In this document: positions 36,351-48,908 of the stretch, piece by piece
Layout of the letters: the number at the start of each line of letters is the position of its first letter
Position numbering within the stretch: position 1 is the stretch's first letter
NCBI RefSeq assembly: GCF_030253575.1
Contig: NC_080559.1
Coordinates: forward strand, 31,460,501 to 31,524,500
Direction: 5' to 3'
DNA from: Rhododendron vialii
Lineage: Eukaryota; Streptophyta; Magnoliopsida; Ericales; Ericaceae
DNA length: 64,000 bases
Notes under the pieces: model-generated
What the model saw: only the letters and a program-made list of their open reading frames with translations
What the model was told of the DNA's origin: nothing
Databases searched by the model: none
Made by a program: the position numbers and the translations under genes

Positions 36351-37736
36351 CTCGTTCACGACCATTTCTATGAGATTAATATCATAATCAACCTCGCAAG
36401 AAATCATATCGATCGAATACCAGAGTATATTAAAGACAAACTTAAACTAATATATATAGAAATTATTTTGTTCGTACTTTATATACTGTGGCCCAAAAAA
36501 ATTAAATGTTTTGATAACAATATAAAAAAAATAACAAAGAAAATAAACCATTGTCTTAAAAATTATTAGTTTAATCCAAATCCTTTTCATCTTAAATGTC
36601 CCTCACATGGCTAAATGCCTAACGTCTTTTTCGATCATCGGCTCAACGGTTCCGGCCAAGACCTCCAATCCAACAAATCCTCGAGACTCCCGCATGTGGG
36701 TCCTACTTCAGGCTCATAATAATGATCTGAACTGTTCAGATCATACGTCATGCAAGGAAGAACATCCATGCAAAATTAGTTCGACCGAATGTTGATAGAC
36801 ACGTGAAAATTCGTTTACATTTGGACGGTCTAATTTTATCTTCTTTCATGATCGTCTATTTTATAAAAACACAACATGATTTGTTGCAAGATGAACAATT
36901 TGGATCATTATTTTGGGCTCAAGGTGGGGCCCACCACCAGAGTCTTGAGTGTTGTTGGATTTGGAGGTCTTGAGAGAAGGTAAACCCTCGACTAATTGTC
37001 TAATAGTTGAGGGATTATTCAGTGCCAAGGCATCACGTGACGATGACTAAGCTCCTACATTATCTCATATCGTGTGGTGCTAAAAGTGGCCGTGTAATAA
37101 ATAATTGGGGGTGGGGGATTGTGTGGTGGAGAATGGCCTGAACAATAAATATATTGGAAATTATACGTAATCTGGAGTGACCACATATAGGGTGGTCGTA
37201 GAGGGGCATTTGTAATGAATAATTCTTCCTAGTAAATAACAATCCCTCTGTCTCAAATTGTTGTTCTTTTTTTGCAGTCGTGCCACTCAAACAACTGTTT
37301 ATATTTTACAACAGTTTTCTATCTTTTCAAAAACTTTATTTAGTAAAATTAATTAAAATCTATTAAACAAGATCTATATTAAATATATGAAACATTATAA
37401 ATTAAAAAATGTCAAAAGTTTTTTGAGAACTCTCAAATAATAAAATAAGAGCAACAATTTGCTACTGATGAAGTACAATATTAGTGCATAATCGTGGGGT
37501 GGAAAAGGACATGCAAATAATGAATTTTCCTTAATAATTTTTCCAAATAGATACGGGAAGGAAGATGGAAATCTTCTGGCAGCACGTGGACCCCACATTC
37601 TTTCCCCCTCCTCCACTTCTTCTCTATTAAATGCATCGACCCTCTACTTTTGTAATCTCTCTAGACTCTCACGAGTCTCACTTCACTTTCTTTCCTTTTG
37701 GTAACCACCACCTCCCAACCATCTTCTACTTACCTC

Positions 37737-37772
37737 TCTCTCTCTCTCTCTCTCCCCTTCTCTCTCTCTCTC
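37737..37772. repeat. CT-rich leader of the reductase-like gene
   Basis: A CT microsatellite interrupted by CCCCTT lies about 75-110 bp upstream of the ATG at 37847. Such tracts are frequent in plant 5' leaders and core promoters. No clear TATA box is seen. Confidence 0.6.
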
Positions 37773-37846
37773 GCTCATTAATACTACATACTTCTATTCT
37801 CAGCTACCTTTGGAAAAAGCTCAGCTCTGGTAGCTAGCTTCTTTCT

Positions 37847-40222
37847 ATGGCTCCAGCAGCTCTGTTGATGAATGAATCGTGGCCGTCCAAGAGGGTCTGC
37901 GTCATGGGCTCAACAGGCCCCTTGGGCTCCACTCTCGTCCAACGCCTCTTGGAGAGAGGCTACGCCGTTCACGCCGCCGCCCTCCGCCACTATCCGCCCA
38001 ATACCCACGTCCATGGTAACCATACCCGGCCCCCTTCATTTCTTTTCATTCTTTGGATAAGAGATTCAACTGGGTTTCATTCGGTTCTTTCTTTTTAATC
38101 TTTTTTTTTTTTTTTAATTATTGTTGTTAATACGCGACATGATAAATGAACCAAACTACTCGAGTTTGAGCTCGTGTTTATTGTTAAAAGCTCATTCAAG
38201 TCTGGTTTATAACATAGACAAAAGTAAGGTTGAACATTTTTATGAAGCTCGTTAAGCTTTTTGAGCTCAAACAAGCTAGTAGTCCGTTCGTTCGGATTAT
38301 CATTTCAAGATCAGCTTGCGCCTTGTCCCATAAACATGGCAAGCTTAAACAGGTTTAATTTGAAGCTCCCTAAGTTTTCAAATCAAGCCTGAACAGTTAC
38401 CTGCTCGGCTCGTTCATCAATCTCATCTCCATTCTCCCCTGTTTGTTGGAGTTCCCAAGTGGGTTTTTGGCATAATTCATTTTAATTTGTTGGGTGATTA
38501 TTTGATTCAGGTGGAGTGGATTGTTTAGAGGGAATATTGTCATCTTGTGATGATGAGAAGAAGAATAAGAGGTTGAGAGTCTTCGATACAGACCCATTGG
38601 ATTACCACAGCATCTTGGATGCATTGAAGGGTTGTTCTGGACTGTTTTACTGCTTTGACCCTCCCTCAGACCGCCCTACCTATGATGTAAACGTTCTAGC
38701 TCTCTTTTCTATGTTATATGCTTACAATCTGACTCAGGATTCAAAATATGGGATTGGTCCCCGGATTAGTCGGTCCATTGGGTCAGATTATCCAGCATAC
38801 CGAGATATCATAAAGTAGATGTATTTCTGGCCGTATTCTATACTTCGATATTCCCTATTTCGAGTTGGATTGTTAATAATTTCGTCTGCTTCGAATACGA
38901 TGATTGTAAGCATAGAGTCCAAATACTGTTCAAAAGCAAAAAATAGTGCATTTTTCTTCAATCAATTCTACTGTTGGTTATTTGCACCCATTTTGGAAGT
39001 TCGTTACAAGTGCCCATTTCCTTGTGTAATCATCCTAAATATATAGAGAGAGGATCTTGAAAAAGCATTTGGGGGTGCTTGTGGTGCAGGAATTAATGGC
39101 AGAAGTGGAGGCAAGAGCAGCACACAACGTATTGGAAGCGTGCGCACAGACCAGCACCATTGACAAGGTGGTCTTCACATCGTCTGCCACGGCTGTTATC
39201 TGGCAAGACGGCCGCAACACAATGCCAGACTTGGATGAAAGAAACTGGAGTGACATCAGTTTCTGTAAGAAATACAAGGTACATCCTGTCTCCTGATCGA
39301 TATGTAAGAGTACTGGGATTGTGTTTTGCGACTTTGGTTTAACAGCAGCCACTCAGTAACGAAGATATGTCATTTCCCGAACCTATACGTGTTTCTGTAC
39401 TAGTTGGTTTTTCCAGAAATACACGTACCATATGTTTTCACCCTGACGTGCATCTCGTGTCATTGCTCGTTGCCCTGCTTCTATTTGTCTAAATTTACGT
39501 TTGCACTTACATTTGGGACAGTTGTGGCATGGTCTGTCAAAGACGTTGGCAGAGAAGGCGGCATGGGCACTAGCCATGGACAGAGGTCTGAATATGGTTT
39601 CTATAAACGGAGGGCTGTTGATAGGCAGCAGCCCTCACGGTCATCAGCTGATGACCGTTGACAACCCGTACTTGAAAGGAGCGGCTGAGATGTACGAGGA
39701 CGGTGTGTTTGTGACAGTAGATCTCGGGTTTCTGGTGGACGCCCACATCTGCGTCTACGAAGACGTCTCCTCCTACGGAAGATACCTATGCTTCAACGAG
39801 GTCATCGACTCCAACACCGCTGCCCTTAAGCTTGCACACATGCTCTTCCCCTCTTCCCCATCTTCTCCATCACCTCAAAGGTCAGCTCTCTTACCCTCCA
39901 TTTTGCTCTGGCCTCCAAGAAACATGTTTTATGCGAGAAATGTTTTCCAAAGAAATCGGTTTTTTGCTTGAATATACTACTATGCGGGCTCTACGAGATG
40001 AATAATTCAGATAACTAAGTTAAAAGCACAACGGAGCTTACAAAAGCGGTGGCGAAAAACCCATAATTTCTAACACTAGCGAAAAGAATTTAAACTCTTT
40101 TGTTAATTGTCTATTACTTTTAATGCAGTTTAGAGGAGGAAAGAGTGTACCAACAGAGGATAAGCAACAAGAAACTGAACAAACTGATGGTGGATTTCAA
40201 GCGTGGACTGCTACCAGTTTAA
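37847..40222 (+). CDS. Cinnamoyl-CoA-reductase-like NAD(P)-binding protein
   Basis: Five exons with agreeing phases: 37847-38015, 38511-38686, 39090-39278, 39522-39880 and 40129-40222, giving 328 residues. This is an extended short-chain dehydrogenase of the CCR/DFR type. It has a glycine-rich nucleotide loop GSTGPLG (21-27), a second beta strand with a Cys- and Asp-rich loop, GLFYCFDPP in place of the usual hydrophobic strand, and KVVFTSSATAV (141-151) containing the catalytic Ser. The Tyr-x-x-x-Lys site reads H-G-L-S-K (181-185), so the catalytic Tyr is replaced by His while Lys is kept. The CCR signature NWYCYGK is absent. The protein resembles the uncharacterised CCR-like group (At4g30470/At2g23910, as I recall) rather than true lignin CCR. 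Activity is uncertain. Intron 1 carries a degraded repeat (about 38120-38420). Confidence 0.88.
38120..38420. mobile_element. Degraded repeat in intron 1 of the reductase-like gene
   Basis: Scattered motifs such as ACTCGAGTTTGAGCTCG, AGCTCGTTAAGC and CGGCTCGTTCATCAA match the sub-terminal motifs of the hAT element at 61326-61868. Ends and target duplication are lost. Confidence 0.4.
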
Positions 40223-41545
40223 TCGGATCTAAATTCCTCAGGCCGTATGCGTACCGACAACTATATGATTTTAATATCGGAAAGTTTGAGCGCACGACTT
40301 TAAAAAACAACTCCGCACACAACTGTGTGGACCCGTGTGCATCAAACGGTCTCGGACACGGTCGCACCCGGAGTTGTGTCTCTGCGTGTAGAATTCCTCT
40401 TTTTACTAATATGTATAGACAACTTAACTTGCAAAGTTGTACCATAAGGATGTATGGATTTTGTGTCTGTGCCCACCAGGATGCTCAAGAGTATTATAAG
40501 GCATCTTGTGGTGTATTATGTGATTATTTCCCCAGACAATGAGCTCAATGATAATTTCCATTGTTCCCTAACATGGCAGCAATATGATCGAATGGATGAC
40601 CGAAGGTTTGACAAGTTAATTTGTTTGGCTAAATTTATGGACCCAGTGAGTGAGACCAGCCAATCCAGTCGTTTATTTTGGCACTGACGATTCAGATTCA
40701 TTCTAGGCGCATACAAATCACTTTCAGATCTGAACCGCCTATTATTCGGTTAGGATTCAAACCGTCGATTGCCCAGCCGAGCGGCCGATCCCGCCGCTCT
40801 ATAGGAAGATGCTGATTATAAGAAAATGATAACGTAAGATGAATGAATATACAATCTCTATAATTTAATATTATGGAATCTCGCTAGCTTCTTTGTACAT
40901 TACAAAATTAGACTCCTCAGGGTTTCGTTTGACGATTCGAGTTATTCCTTCGGCAGAGTTAAGTATATGGATTGTTTATGCCAAAAAAAAACGTTAATCG
41001 GTCGTTGGTGAAAACTCATTCAAATCATATTTATTATAAAAATAATAGACGGTCTATACCTTGTCATTATCCGTAAAGACAAATATGGTTCGATGAAGCA
41101 ATTAATTTCCCAATCATCCTAATCTTTTTACACGGATGAGATAACACAAATTACAAAATAAACGGCTTCAATCATTTAAACTAAATTAAGATAGAAAGAG
41201 TCTCATCTAGTATCACATGAGAAATTTGATAAATCACATAAGAGATCTGCGGGATCATCAAATGACCACTCTCTCTCCTCTTTTTCTCTCTCTAAAATCA
41301 AATAAATACAGCATACTAAAGGCGAAACAAAAGTACCACAATGGAGGACGATAACACCATGCTCAAGAATACAAAAACAAAAATCCTTACAACATTATAA
41401 ACTAGTTCGTCCATAGAAGTTTCCCACAGGAATATACAGCGCACGCAGCATATATTTGAAGTGTGAGTGAGATCAAAACATTTCTGGGTCTTTGATGGTA
41501 ACAGGGGTAAGTGTTACCTCCTCCTTCCAATAATAGACGTTATCT
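40223..41545. other. Convergent intergenic region
   Basis: This stretch separates the 3' ends of the reductase-like gene (+) and the NERD gene (-). It contains AT-rich DNA, a short imperfect hairpin at about 40304-40380 (ACAACTCCG opposite CGGAGTTGT) and no supported gene. Confidence 0.65.
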
Positions 41546-44500
41546 TCAGGCACTCAGAGACATCGAAGAAACGGATGATAGCTTGAACTTTCGCACTTTA
41601 GTCGATTCCTGGAGCTGAAACACCACCTCTGTACTTGATCTAACAGTTGCTTCGTTCCATTCAGATGCTGAAGCCCCTTCATTTCGGTAGTCTCGAGGAG
41701 AATACAGAACTTGGAGCTTAGAATGGGCTGTATGCAGCAAAAAACCCAAACAATTACACAAAAGCCGGGAAGGCATGGTGATAAGACGTGACAATAGTTC
41801 AACTCCTATCGCGATTCGCGAACACTTCCTCCAAATCACATAGATGCTCAACCGACTGAACATGCATAACAGACTACAATGAAAAGCATTTTTTTAGATC
41901 TGACAATTCAGATTGAGCATAATGTCACACTGGAACCCATAATGCTTGATGCGTTACAACTAACGAGAAACAAACTTAGCTATCGTGCAGGAAGGAGCAA
42001 AAGATGAGTATGAATGTTACCTAGACCAAACATGCTTGTCTTTTGGATGACCAGGCGATTAATTTTGGATCTACGGATATTTTTTAAGGACTGGACATCA
42101 TCATGCTTCCCTTTAAATTCCAGAAATTCTCCAAGGAGGTATTTATCTCCTTTTAGCTCCAACCTGCATGGTGTGAGAAACCTCCTTATTTTCTTTCCAG
42201 ATGACAAATATGTAATACAAGAACAGGAAATATGCAGAATACTCGCGAATTTAGCTGTAAAAACAGTGCAGTTATGCCTGGATCAGTATCATCAAAACTT
42301 CCCAAAAATGGTTATCTATGCAATTACAGGACAACTTCAGTAAAACATAGGGGTATATACAGCTAGTTCTATCCATCTATGCTCCAACAACTGCCATAGC
42401 TTTGTCTTCTCCTCACTCTAATCCGAATCATTCCATGCTTTCCTATTATTTCTTCTTGGATAAAGCATACTCGAATTTCCTTATCATTCAAGGTTCTCAT
42501 CTCCACTTAAGCCGTCTTTACAAGTTCTTTCATAAAAGTTTTCGTCCCTATCATTCACCGTATTGTACACTTCCCAAACTGTAAAATTCAGTAGCACACC
42601 AAGTCAATGGTAAGTTCCCCTTTTTATGCTGCATAGAAGTCTACATATTGGGAAGGTAAATGACATCCTCCACTAAATACTAACAGTTAATGCAACGGAA
42701 CAATCTAAACAACAGAAATTTAAAGGAACAGACTGCAACAAACCTATCCCATGTAGGCGCAGTGGCTATGATAAAATTAAGATTCTGATGCATTGATTCC
42801 TGCATTTCTTTCTTACCACCTCGAAACGCCCCTTTAATCCAACCAGAGAACAAGCTCTTAGGCTCTGGTTTCAGTTGTAGCCACTGGTCATAAGTGAGCA
42901 CCTCAGGTGGAAAATGGTCTGCATACATGGTACTGCAGGGAAGGAACTGAAGTTAAAAGTAAAAAACGAAAACAGAATTAAGGATGGCAATGACCCAAAA
43001 CTTAAACACAACAAACAGAGTGCGTATGTGAATATTACATCTAACTAGTAATTATCAGAACACGAATACCTTTGAGAGATCAGGAATTAAAGGCGAATTT
43101 CATTCAATCTCCTTCATGACCCTCACCCATTTCAATCAACCAATATGAAGATATCTTCTCGAATTCTCATATTATCTCCCTATTGCTCATAATAGTCCCC
43201 ACTCCAACATATATGGTTGGTGCATGGAGAATGACCTTGTCATATTTTTATTCATTCCACCGGCTTGATGAAATGTTTACCCATCAATGTCCATTTCGAC
43301 AAAGACAAGTTACCAGAAGATGCAATTGGATTGCTGTAAAGGAAGGTGATAGGGGAAGAGGAAGGTCCAAATTGGCATGGGAAGTTGGAAGTACATAAAT
43401 CTATTTAACTTAACCCTTGCCAGAGCAGTATGGCGACAAGTCCACAAGGACAAACCCAATGATAGACCCAAGGCTTACCTTGCATTAGTTTGATTTGGCA
43501 TATTCCAACATTCTGATATGGGACTATGGGAGCTACAGTCCATGAAGTATGGCAATGCCATGGAGAAGCAATAACATTCATGTTTACATTGTAAAAACTA
43601 TCAAAAGCTGAAAGTTTGTTCCACATGTGAAGTTTAAAAACCAAGAATAGTACAATTGCACTGTTAAATATACATACATGACTTCAGCAGTTAAAATCAT
43701 ATAGCATGTGTTATGGGCTTTCCATACCAAGGGAATGAGCCATCTCTTGAAAGGTTCATAAGTATGAATTCGGACAACCGCAGTTGTAATGTTAATAAAA
43801 ACTATGACCAAATACATTGTAATAGCTTCATTAACAGTCATGATTGAATGTTCACAGAGATTTGTTATTGTCTAAATATACTTTCCGTCAATTTTTATAG
43901 TTTGATGTGATTGGAAATTTAGCATCCAATCAGTCTTTGTAAACTGCTGTGGAGGACATGGATCTCAGCTACTAGTGCCACTCTTTATTTGCCCCTTATT
44001 TAACCAAATTTTCGGAACCTGTCACTGATGTTTGGTTCCGTGGTTTCAAAACAGATCAACATTTGGAAACTCTATCAGATAATTAAATATCAGACATCCA
44101 ATTGTGTCATACTTTTAAATTAGGAGATAATACCTTCTCCATTTGTCCATAGCATTGCTCAGGGAATTGCCGGTAAGGGAAGATGCATAAAGTAAATGGA
44201 AAAACAGCTGTCACTACCAAAAGATACATCTTTGTTGTGTTCTCTCACCAAACTAAAAGAATTGAGCACTTTGTCTTCAGATAGACGGGTAATCAGATTT
44301 AAGTGGTATTGACATGATTTTCAGGCAATAAAGTTTCTAACTCTTCAGACAAGTATTCAGCATTAAAGCACAGATACAATTTCTGGGTGAGCAAGCAAAA
44401 AAATCCATCAAGTCATCAACAAAACTAAAGTAAATGAGAGCCCCTTAATTTGAGTATAATAAACAATATAATAAGGGAAAACCAAGGGAAGAGCTCAATG

Positions 44501-46905
44501 CACACCGGAAATTAGGGTTGGGACATATGACTCTGTAAGACAGATATCCTTCTGGAAGAGGGGCCCCCCTTTGTTCTAGATACGATTCAAGAATAGCAAC
44601 TTGTCGTTTAACTTCTGCTACCTGGGATACAGAAATGCCGCAATGTAACAAAAAAGCTCTGAGAACAGACAAAATACATCATCCTAATATTCAACTTTTG
44701 GTATAAAAGACATGAAACCGAAAGATTGAAACCGTCGGCAACATCACAAGATGATATGTAAAAGTAAAGGTTATAGAAAGGACAAGGGAATCTTCAGCTT
44801 TCGTCTCCTCTCAAATCATGAGTTTCTTCATATGATTATTGATTTCCAACTCTCACGATACTCATTATCTTTAGCATTCAGAAAACATATCTGAGAGAGT
44901 TTTCTCATCTCAAGCATACTTCCAAAAAGAGCTCATAAGACTCTTTCTTTTGTGATCCTAAGAACTCATCAAACAAAAATACTCATTCGGATTCATCTAC
45001 GATATGGAGTATCCCCAACAGACAAAAGGCACTTCCCATCCCAAGAAAGCAAGACTGAACGCAACTTTTCCAAATTAGATTTGCGTTATCATCCCTATGC
45101 CTTCCCTCCCAGGGCCTACAGATGCAAAGGTTGGAGGCAAGGTTCTCCCTGCCCCAAGAACTCATACGACAAAAGTTTTGTGTATTAATTGGATAGGTCG
45201 CTTATCTGCCCCCTCATGACTTCTTTCAGTTTACTCTACCTTCCATGAGCTTACAATTTCAGTTAAGGTTAACTATAAAATTGAGAAGGTTTTTAAGGGT
45301 TCTTTCCTTCTAAACTAAATCTCGTAACCTAAAATTTTGTATCAAAAAGCTAAAACCTAAGTACATAATAACACCAATTGCTCGAGAAAAATGCATTTTG
45401 GTACAAATGGTTATGGAGCTATACAAAAAAAATGTAAACCCTGTGGAACTCAATCACCCTGACATACATGGAAGACAACCAACAGGTGAAGTGAAATTCA
45501 AAAGACAGAAGGACTCATAAAAGCCCTAGGCATTCCATGCACCAGCCGAAGTCATCTTTCTCCACCAAGAAGTCATGCAGTGGGTGGAAAATCTGCTATC
45601 AATTCATTGAACACATTCTGCAAGGACCATTCTTCTTTTAACTGTTCCTTTTTCAACTTTTGCAATATTGCTCTGTTTTTTCCAAACGCTCCTATAGGCT
45701 ATAACTGGTCTTCGTTCTCTTAATCCTCAGGCAATCTAACATTAACTCTTTACTATCATTGAACCCAGATAAAAAGCATACATCAAAGAAACCGATACAA
45801 TCATTGAACAAGGTATAGAAACACAGAAAGTAATTACTGCACTAGAAAGACAACTGAACTTGGTCTTACGGGATCTGGACGACGATCAGTTTTGTGGCTA
45901 CTTCGCCCAGCGGAAACCCAACTTCCATCTCCATCAATAGATACAAACCCAGAAAGATTCTGAATAGAAATCACCACTGCTTCCCTGTAAATAAAAAAGG
46001 AATGCAAGCATGTACCCACTTATGACCCAAACAAAATTTGACAAAGAAAGTTTTAACCTATATCAAACTTATAGTAGACCTACCCTTTTGTGACAAGGAC
46101 CATATCAATGGTTTGTCGTGAACCACTATCGGCATCTGGAATTCGAAGCCCAACATATGCTTTTCCACCATAAAGCTTCTCAAGTCTAGATTGCAAGATG
46201 AACAAAATCCATATCATCAAAAAATGAAGGGCCAAGAACCCCCGTTTCGTTTGCAAGTAACCCAACAATAACCACACAAAAAATGACACATATGAGAGAA
46301 TAATTTTGTTCACCCCTCCTTTAACAAAATTATTCATATGAGAGCATCTCCGGCCCTCATCCTTTTTATGCACTAAACATTTCAGCAAAAACTTTCAAAA
46401 ATTCACTCCACTCCTTGACTCAAACGGTACCAAATTGAATTTTACTCAAATCAAGAGAGACTCAAATTTTTTACTCACTCAAATTTTGCAAAGCTATCTT
46501 CACCTCCAAAATTTACATATGCCATTAATGAAAGCTTTTACGGTTAGATTTTTACGGTTAGATTTGGATTGTCCATTGGAGTGATCCATCCATACCAAAT
46601 AAAGCTTTTACTCAGATTTGAGTGAAATAATGAGTATAGGGCTAGAGATGCTCTATTAATATTGTAACAAGTTGAACGAACTAAGCACAGCCAGTTTTAA
46701 AAGCAGTTTTTCTTTTATAATTTCCATCGTTTTCTCACCAAAATCAAAGAGAAGATCAAACTTGCAAGATTACAAAGGAGTACCTAGCGGCGACGGAGAA
46801 GAGGGAATCGGAATCGGTGGTTTCGACATCGAGAAGGTCGTCGTCGTAGAAGAATCGACGGAACAATCTGTAGATTATGAGGCCGCAGATTATCTCCACC
46901 CACAT
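41546..46905 (-). CDS. Membrane-anchored NERD-domain protein
   Basis: Seven exons on the minus strand, in transcript order: 46784-46905, 46084-46185, 45870-45984, 44506-44621, 42744-42932, 42021-42163 and 41546-41727. Phases agree and give 322 residues. Residues 1-20 (MWVEIICGLIIYRLFRRFFY) look like a short membrane anchor with basic residues after it, followed by an acidic stretch. Residues 42-150 match the NERD (nuclease-related) fold: LEKLYGG, then TIDMVLV with the conserved Asp68, then VVISIQNLSG where active NERD proteins have VIETKNYSG. The Glu and Lys of the nuclease site are thus Ser81 and Gln83. The remaining 170 residues are conserved-looking but carry no domain I recognise. Intron 1 contains a PIF-like MITE, and intron 4 a possible LINE scrap near 43330. 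Function is unknown. Confidence 0.82.
43300..43460 (+). pseudogene. Possible LINE reverse-transcriptase scrap
   Basis: A plus-strand reading gives GDRGRGRSKLAWEV and then, after a frame change, NLTLARAVWRQVHKDKP. This resembles the end of plant LINE pol proteins (GRGRPKLTW, then LDRAxWRxxIHVADP). It lies antisense within intron 4 of the NERD gene. The match is short. Confidence 0.3.
46342..46653. mobile_element. PIF/Harbinger-like MITE in NERD-gene intron 1
   Basis: The ends are GAGCATCTCCGGCCCTCAT and, in reverse, GAGCATCTCTAGCCCTAT. The interior contains ACTCAAATTTTG and CAGATTTGAGTGAA motifs shared with the element at 15593-15884, so both are one family. A target duplication is not clear here. 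Confidence 0.65.
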
Positions 46906-47299
46906 GCTGCTGCTGCTGCTGTTTGTGTACGAAGAAAATGTCGGATTTTCTCGGAAAACGGAAGGGAAAGGACGGGAAAATTAGTTTTTTTGACGCTGTC
47001 GAGAGCAATGAGAAATGCTTTTGCAACGCGGTCAGTGACTCGGGGAAGTTAGTTGTAAATTTCCAAAATGGATTTTCTTTTTTCGACTCCTTATTTTTTG
47101 GGGGATATCTTGGGCCTTAAGTTTGTCTGTTTGGGCTAAATATTTTTATTCTAAAATGTGCATGTAGCACTTTTTTAGTGGATAAGGTCCCGTTCTGTTA
47201 AGATTTTTATTTTTTAAGTATTTATTTTTTAATTTACGAGACAGATCATTCTTTCGTAATTTATCGCTTTTAATTCAAAAAATAAGTAGCCTTAGCCCA

Positions 47300-47805
47300 T
47301 CAATATATTGCTTCACAGTGTCAATGAGTATGTTGAGTGTATTCGTCGGGAAAATGATAATGTCGAAACTGTTTTTGTTAATAACAAAATTGTTGTATAT
47401 AAACCAGCGATGCTTAATTGGACAGCATGTTGGCCTATTAAGAAACATGTGAACAAGATGAGTGTAGCAAAAATGAGAATATTGAGGGGATGTGTGATAA
47501 AATTAAACGAGATAGGATTATAAATGAAACAGTTCGTGAGGTGTAGCACCTATATAGAGGAGAAGTTGAGGGAAAATAGGCTAAGGTAGTTTGGGCATAT
47601 CTACCGTATGCCAGAAGATGCAGTAGTTAAGTGAGCGGATATGATAGCTCTAACTAAGTAGTAATGCTACGGGGAGAGGTAGACCTAGATTGACCTTAGA
47701 TGTTGTGCACAAAAATATGAATATAATGAGTTTGTGTGAACAAGTAGCTCTTGACAGACCTCAATGGAGAAAACGGATTCATGTAGCCGACTCCAAGTGA
47801 TTGAA
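47300..47805 (+). pseudogene. LINE reverse-transcriptase 3' relic
   Basis: Broken frames read NWTACWPIKKHVNKMSVAKM, then EEKLRENRLR, FGHIYRMPEDAV, GRGRPRLTLDVVHKNMN and QVALDRPQWRKRIHVADSK followed by a stop. This is the typical C-terminal end of plant LINE pol proteins. Several stops and shifts interrupt it, so it is dead. Confidence 0.8.
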
Positions 47806-48908
47806 ACGTAAAACTCGGTTTGGTTTGGTTTGGTAAGAGTCTTGCACTTCACACATGGTACAAATTTTTTATACACAGTGGTTTGGCATTATCACCGCCC
47901 GTTTGTACAGGAGTGGGAGTAATATTTAGTGGTTGTAGTACTGCAATTATTTTTTCAATTTGTTTTGATGTAAAAGTTTTACAAAGTAAAAAGATTATGA
48001 CTAGAAATTAAGAAAGTAACCTAAGACGAAAATAATTATCAACAGAGTAATATTTTTTTTGTGTTTTCTAATTTTCTTAAACTTTACTCTATCTATATTT
48101 TATTTCTATTCTTGAAACGGATCCGAGAATATGATATATATTAATCAAAATTTTACACAAGTCATGAAAACTGATAATGAATTATAATTAAAAATTAATT
48201 AATTTAGTCCGAACTCCATATTCTGAATTGGGGGATGGTGCTATGCAGTAATGTGTACAGCACCGTGCTACGCACTTTCGAGCCATCAATCTCATCTTGG
48301 CAATGAACAGCTCTCGATCGTTGATTGCCGAAATGAGATCCGAGCCGTCGGATACAAGGTGCGTCATACGGTACTGTGCACCTCATTGCACATTACCAAC
48401 CCGAAGTGCCCTCCTTATCCTGAAAATCAAAACCAATAATGATCTTCGCAAAGTCCTTTTTCTTTTTTTAAACAGTAGAATCCAGATCCAATGACGTGAG
48501 TAATACACGTAGCGATTTGGCACTGGGAGGAAATTTTCTCCGGAAATACTTTTTGACAGATCTACTGAAAAGAGAATGGACCAATTCAACAGTCCTAGTA
48601 CATGTAATTTGGAAATACTGTAGGGCAGCCCGCATTGCATGGACAGTAGGACGGCTGATTCGGTCGTTCATTTTGATGTCAATAGTTTGGATTTAATCTG
48701 AGCTCCTATTAATTCGAATCAGCATTCCTATAGCTTTGTAAGACAGTCTGCCCTACAGGAGCTCTGGAAGATTTAGAAATGAGCTTTCACTTCACTTGCG
48801 GGTGAAGGGTAGTAGGATAGCCCGTCCTACAGGATCCCCAAGAAGATCTAGACATGAGCTTTCACTTCACTTGGTGTTTCGATTCCAATACTGTACAAAA
48901 TGAGCTCA

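Larger units (their letters stand above)
32392..37846. other. Intergenic region between PEPCK-like and reductase-like genes
   Basis: No gene is supported. A possible LINE 3' tail lies at about 33440-33835, ending TATCAATGAATTC and an A-rich run. A cluster of foldback elements follows: hairpin 34546-34671, hAT-like repeat element 34809-35115, Mutator-like foldback 35159-35713, exact tandem repeat 35884-35974 and foldback 36040-36350. A Stowaway-like but eroded sequence lies near 37244-37470. The last 200 bases are the CT-rich promoter and leader of the reductase-like gene. Confidence 0.65.

Noticed and set aside
37244..37470. Possible Stowaway MITE
   Set aside because: Ends (CCCTCTGTCTCAAATTG and its partial inverse) are too eroded and no TA duplication can be fixed.
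41546..41863. Extending NERD exon 7 upstream to 41863
   Set aside because: The acceptor CATACAG at 41728 gives the only phase that joins to exon 6; the upstream part is intron.
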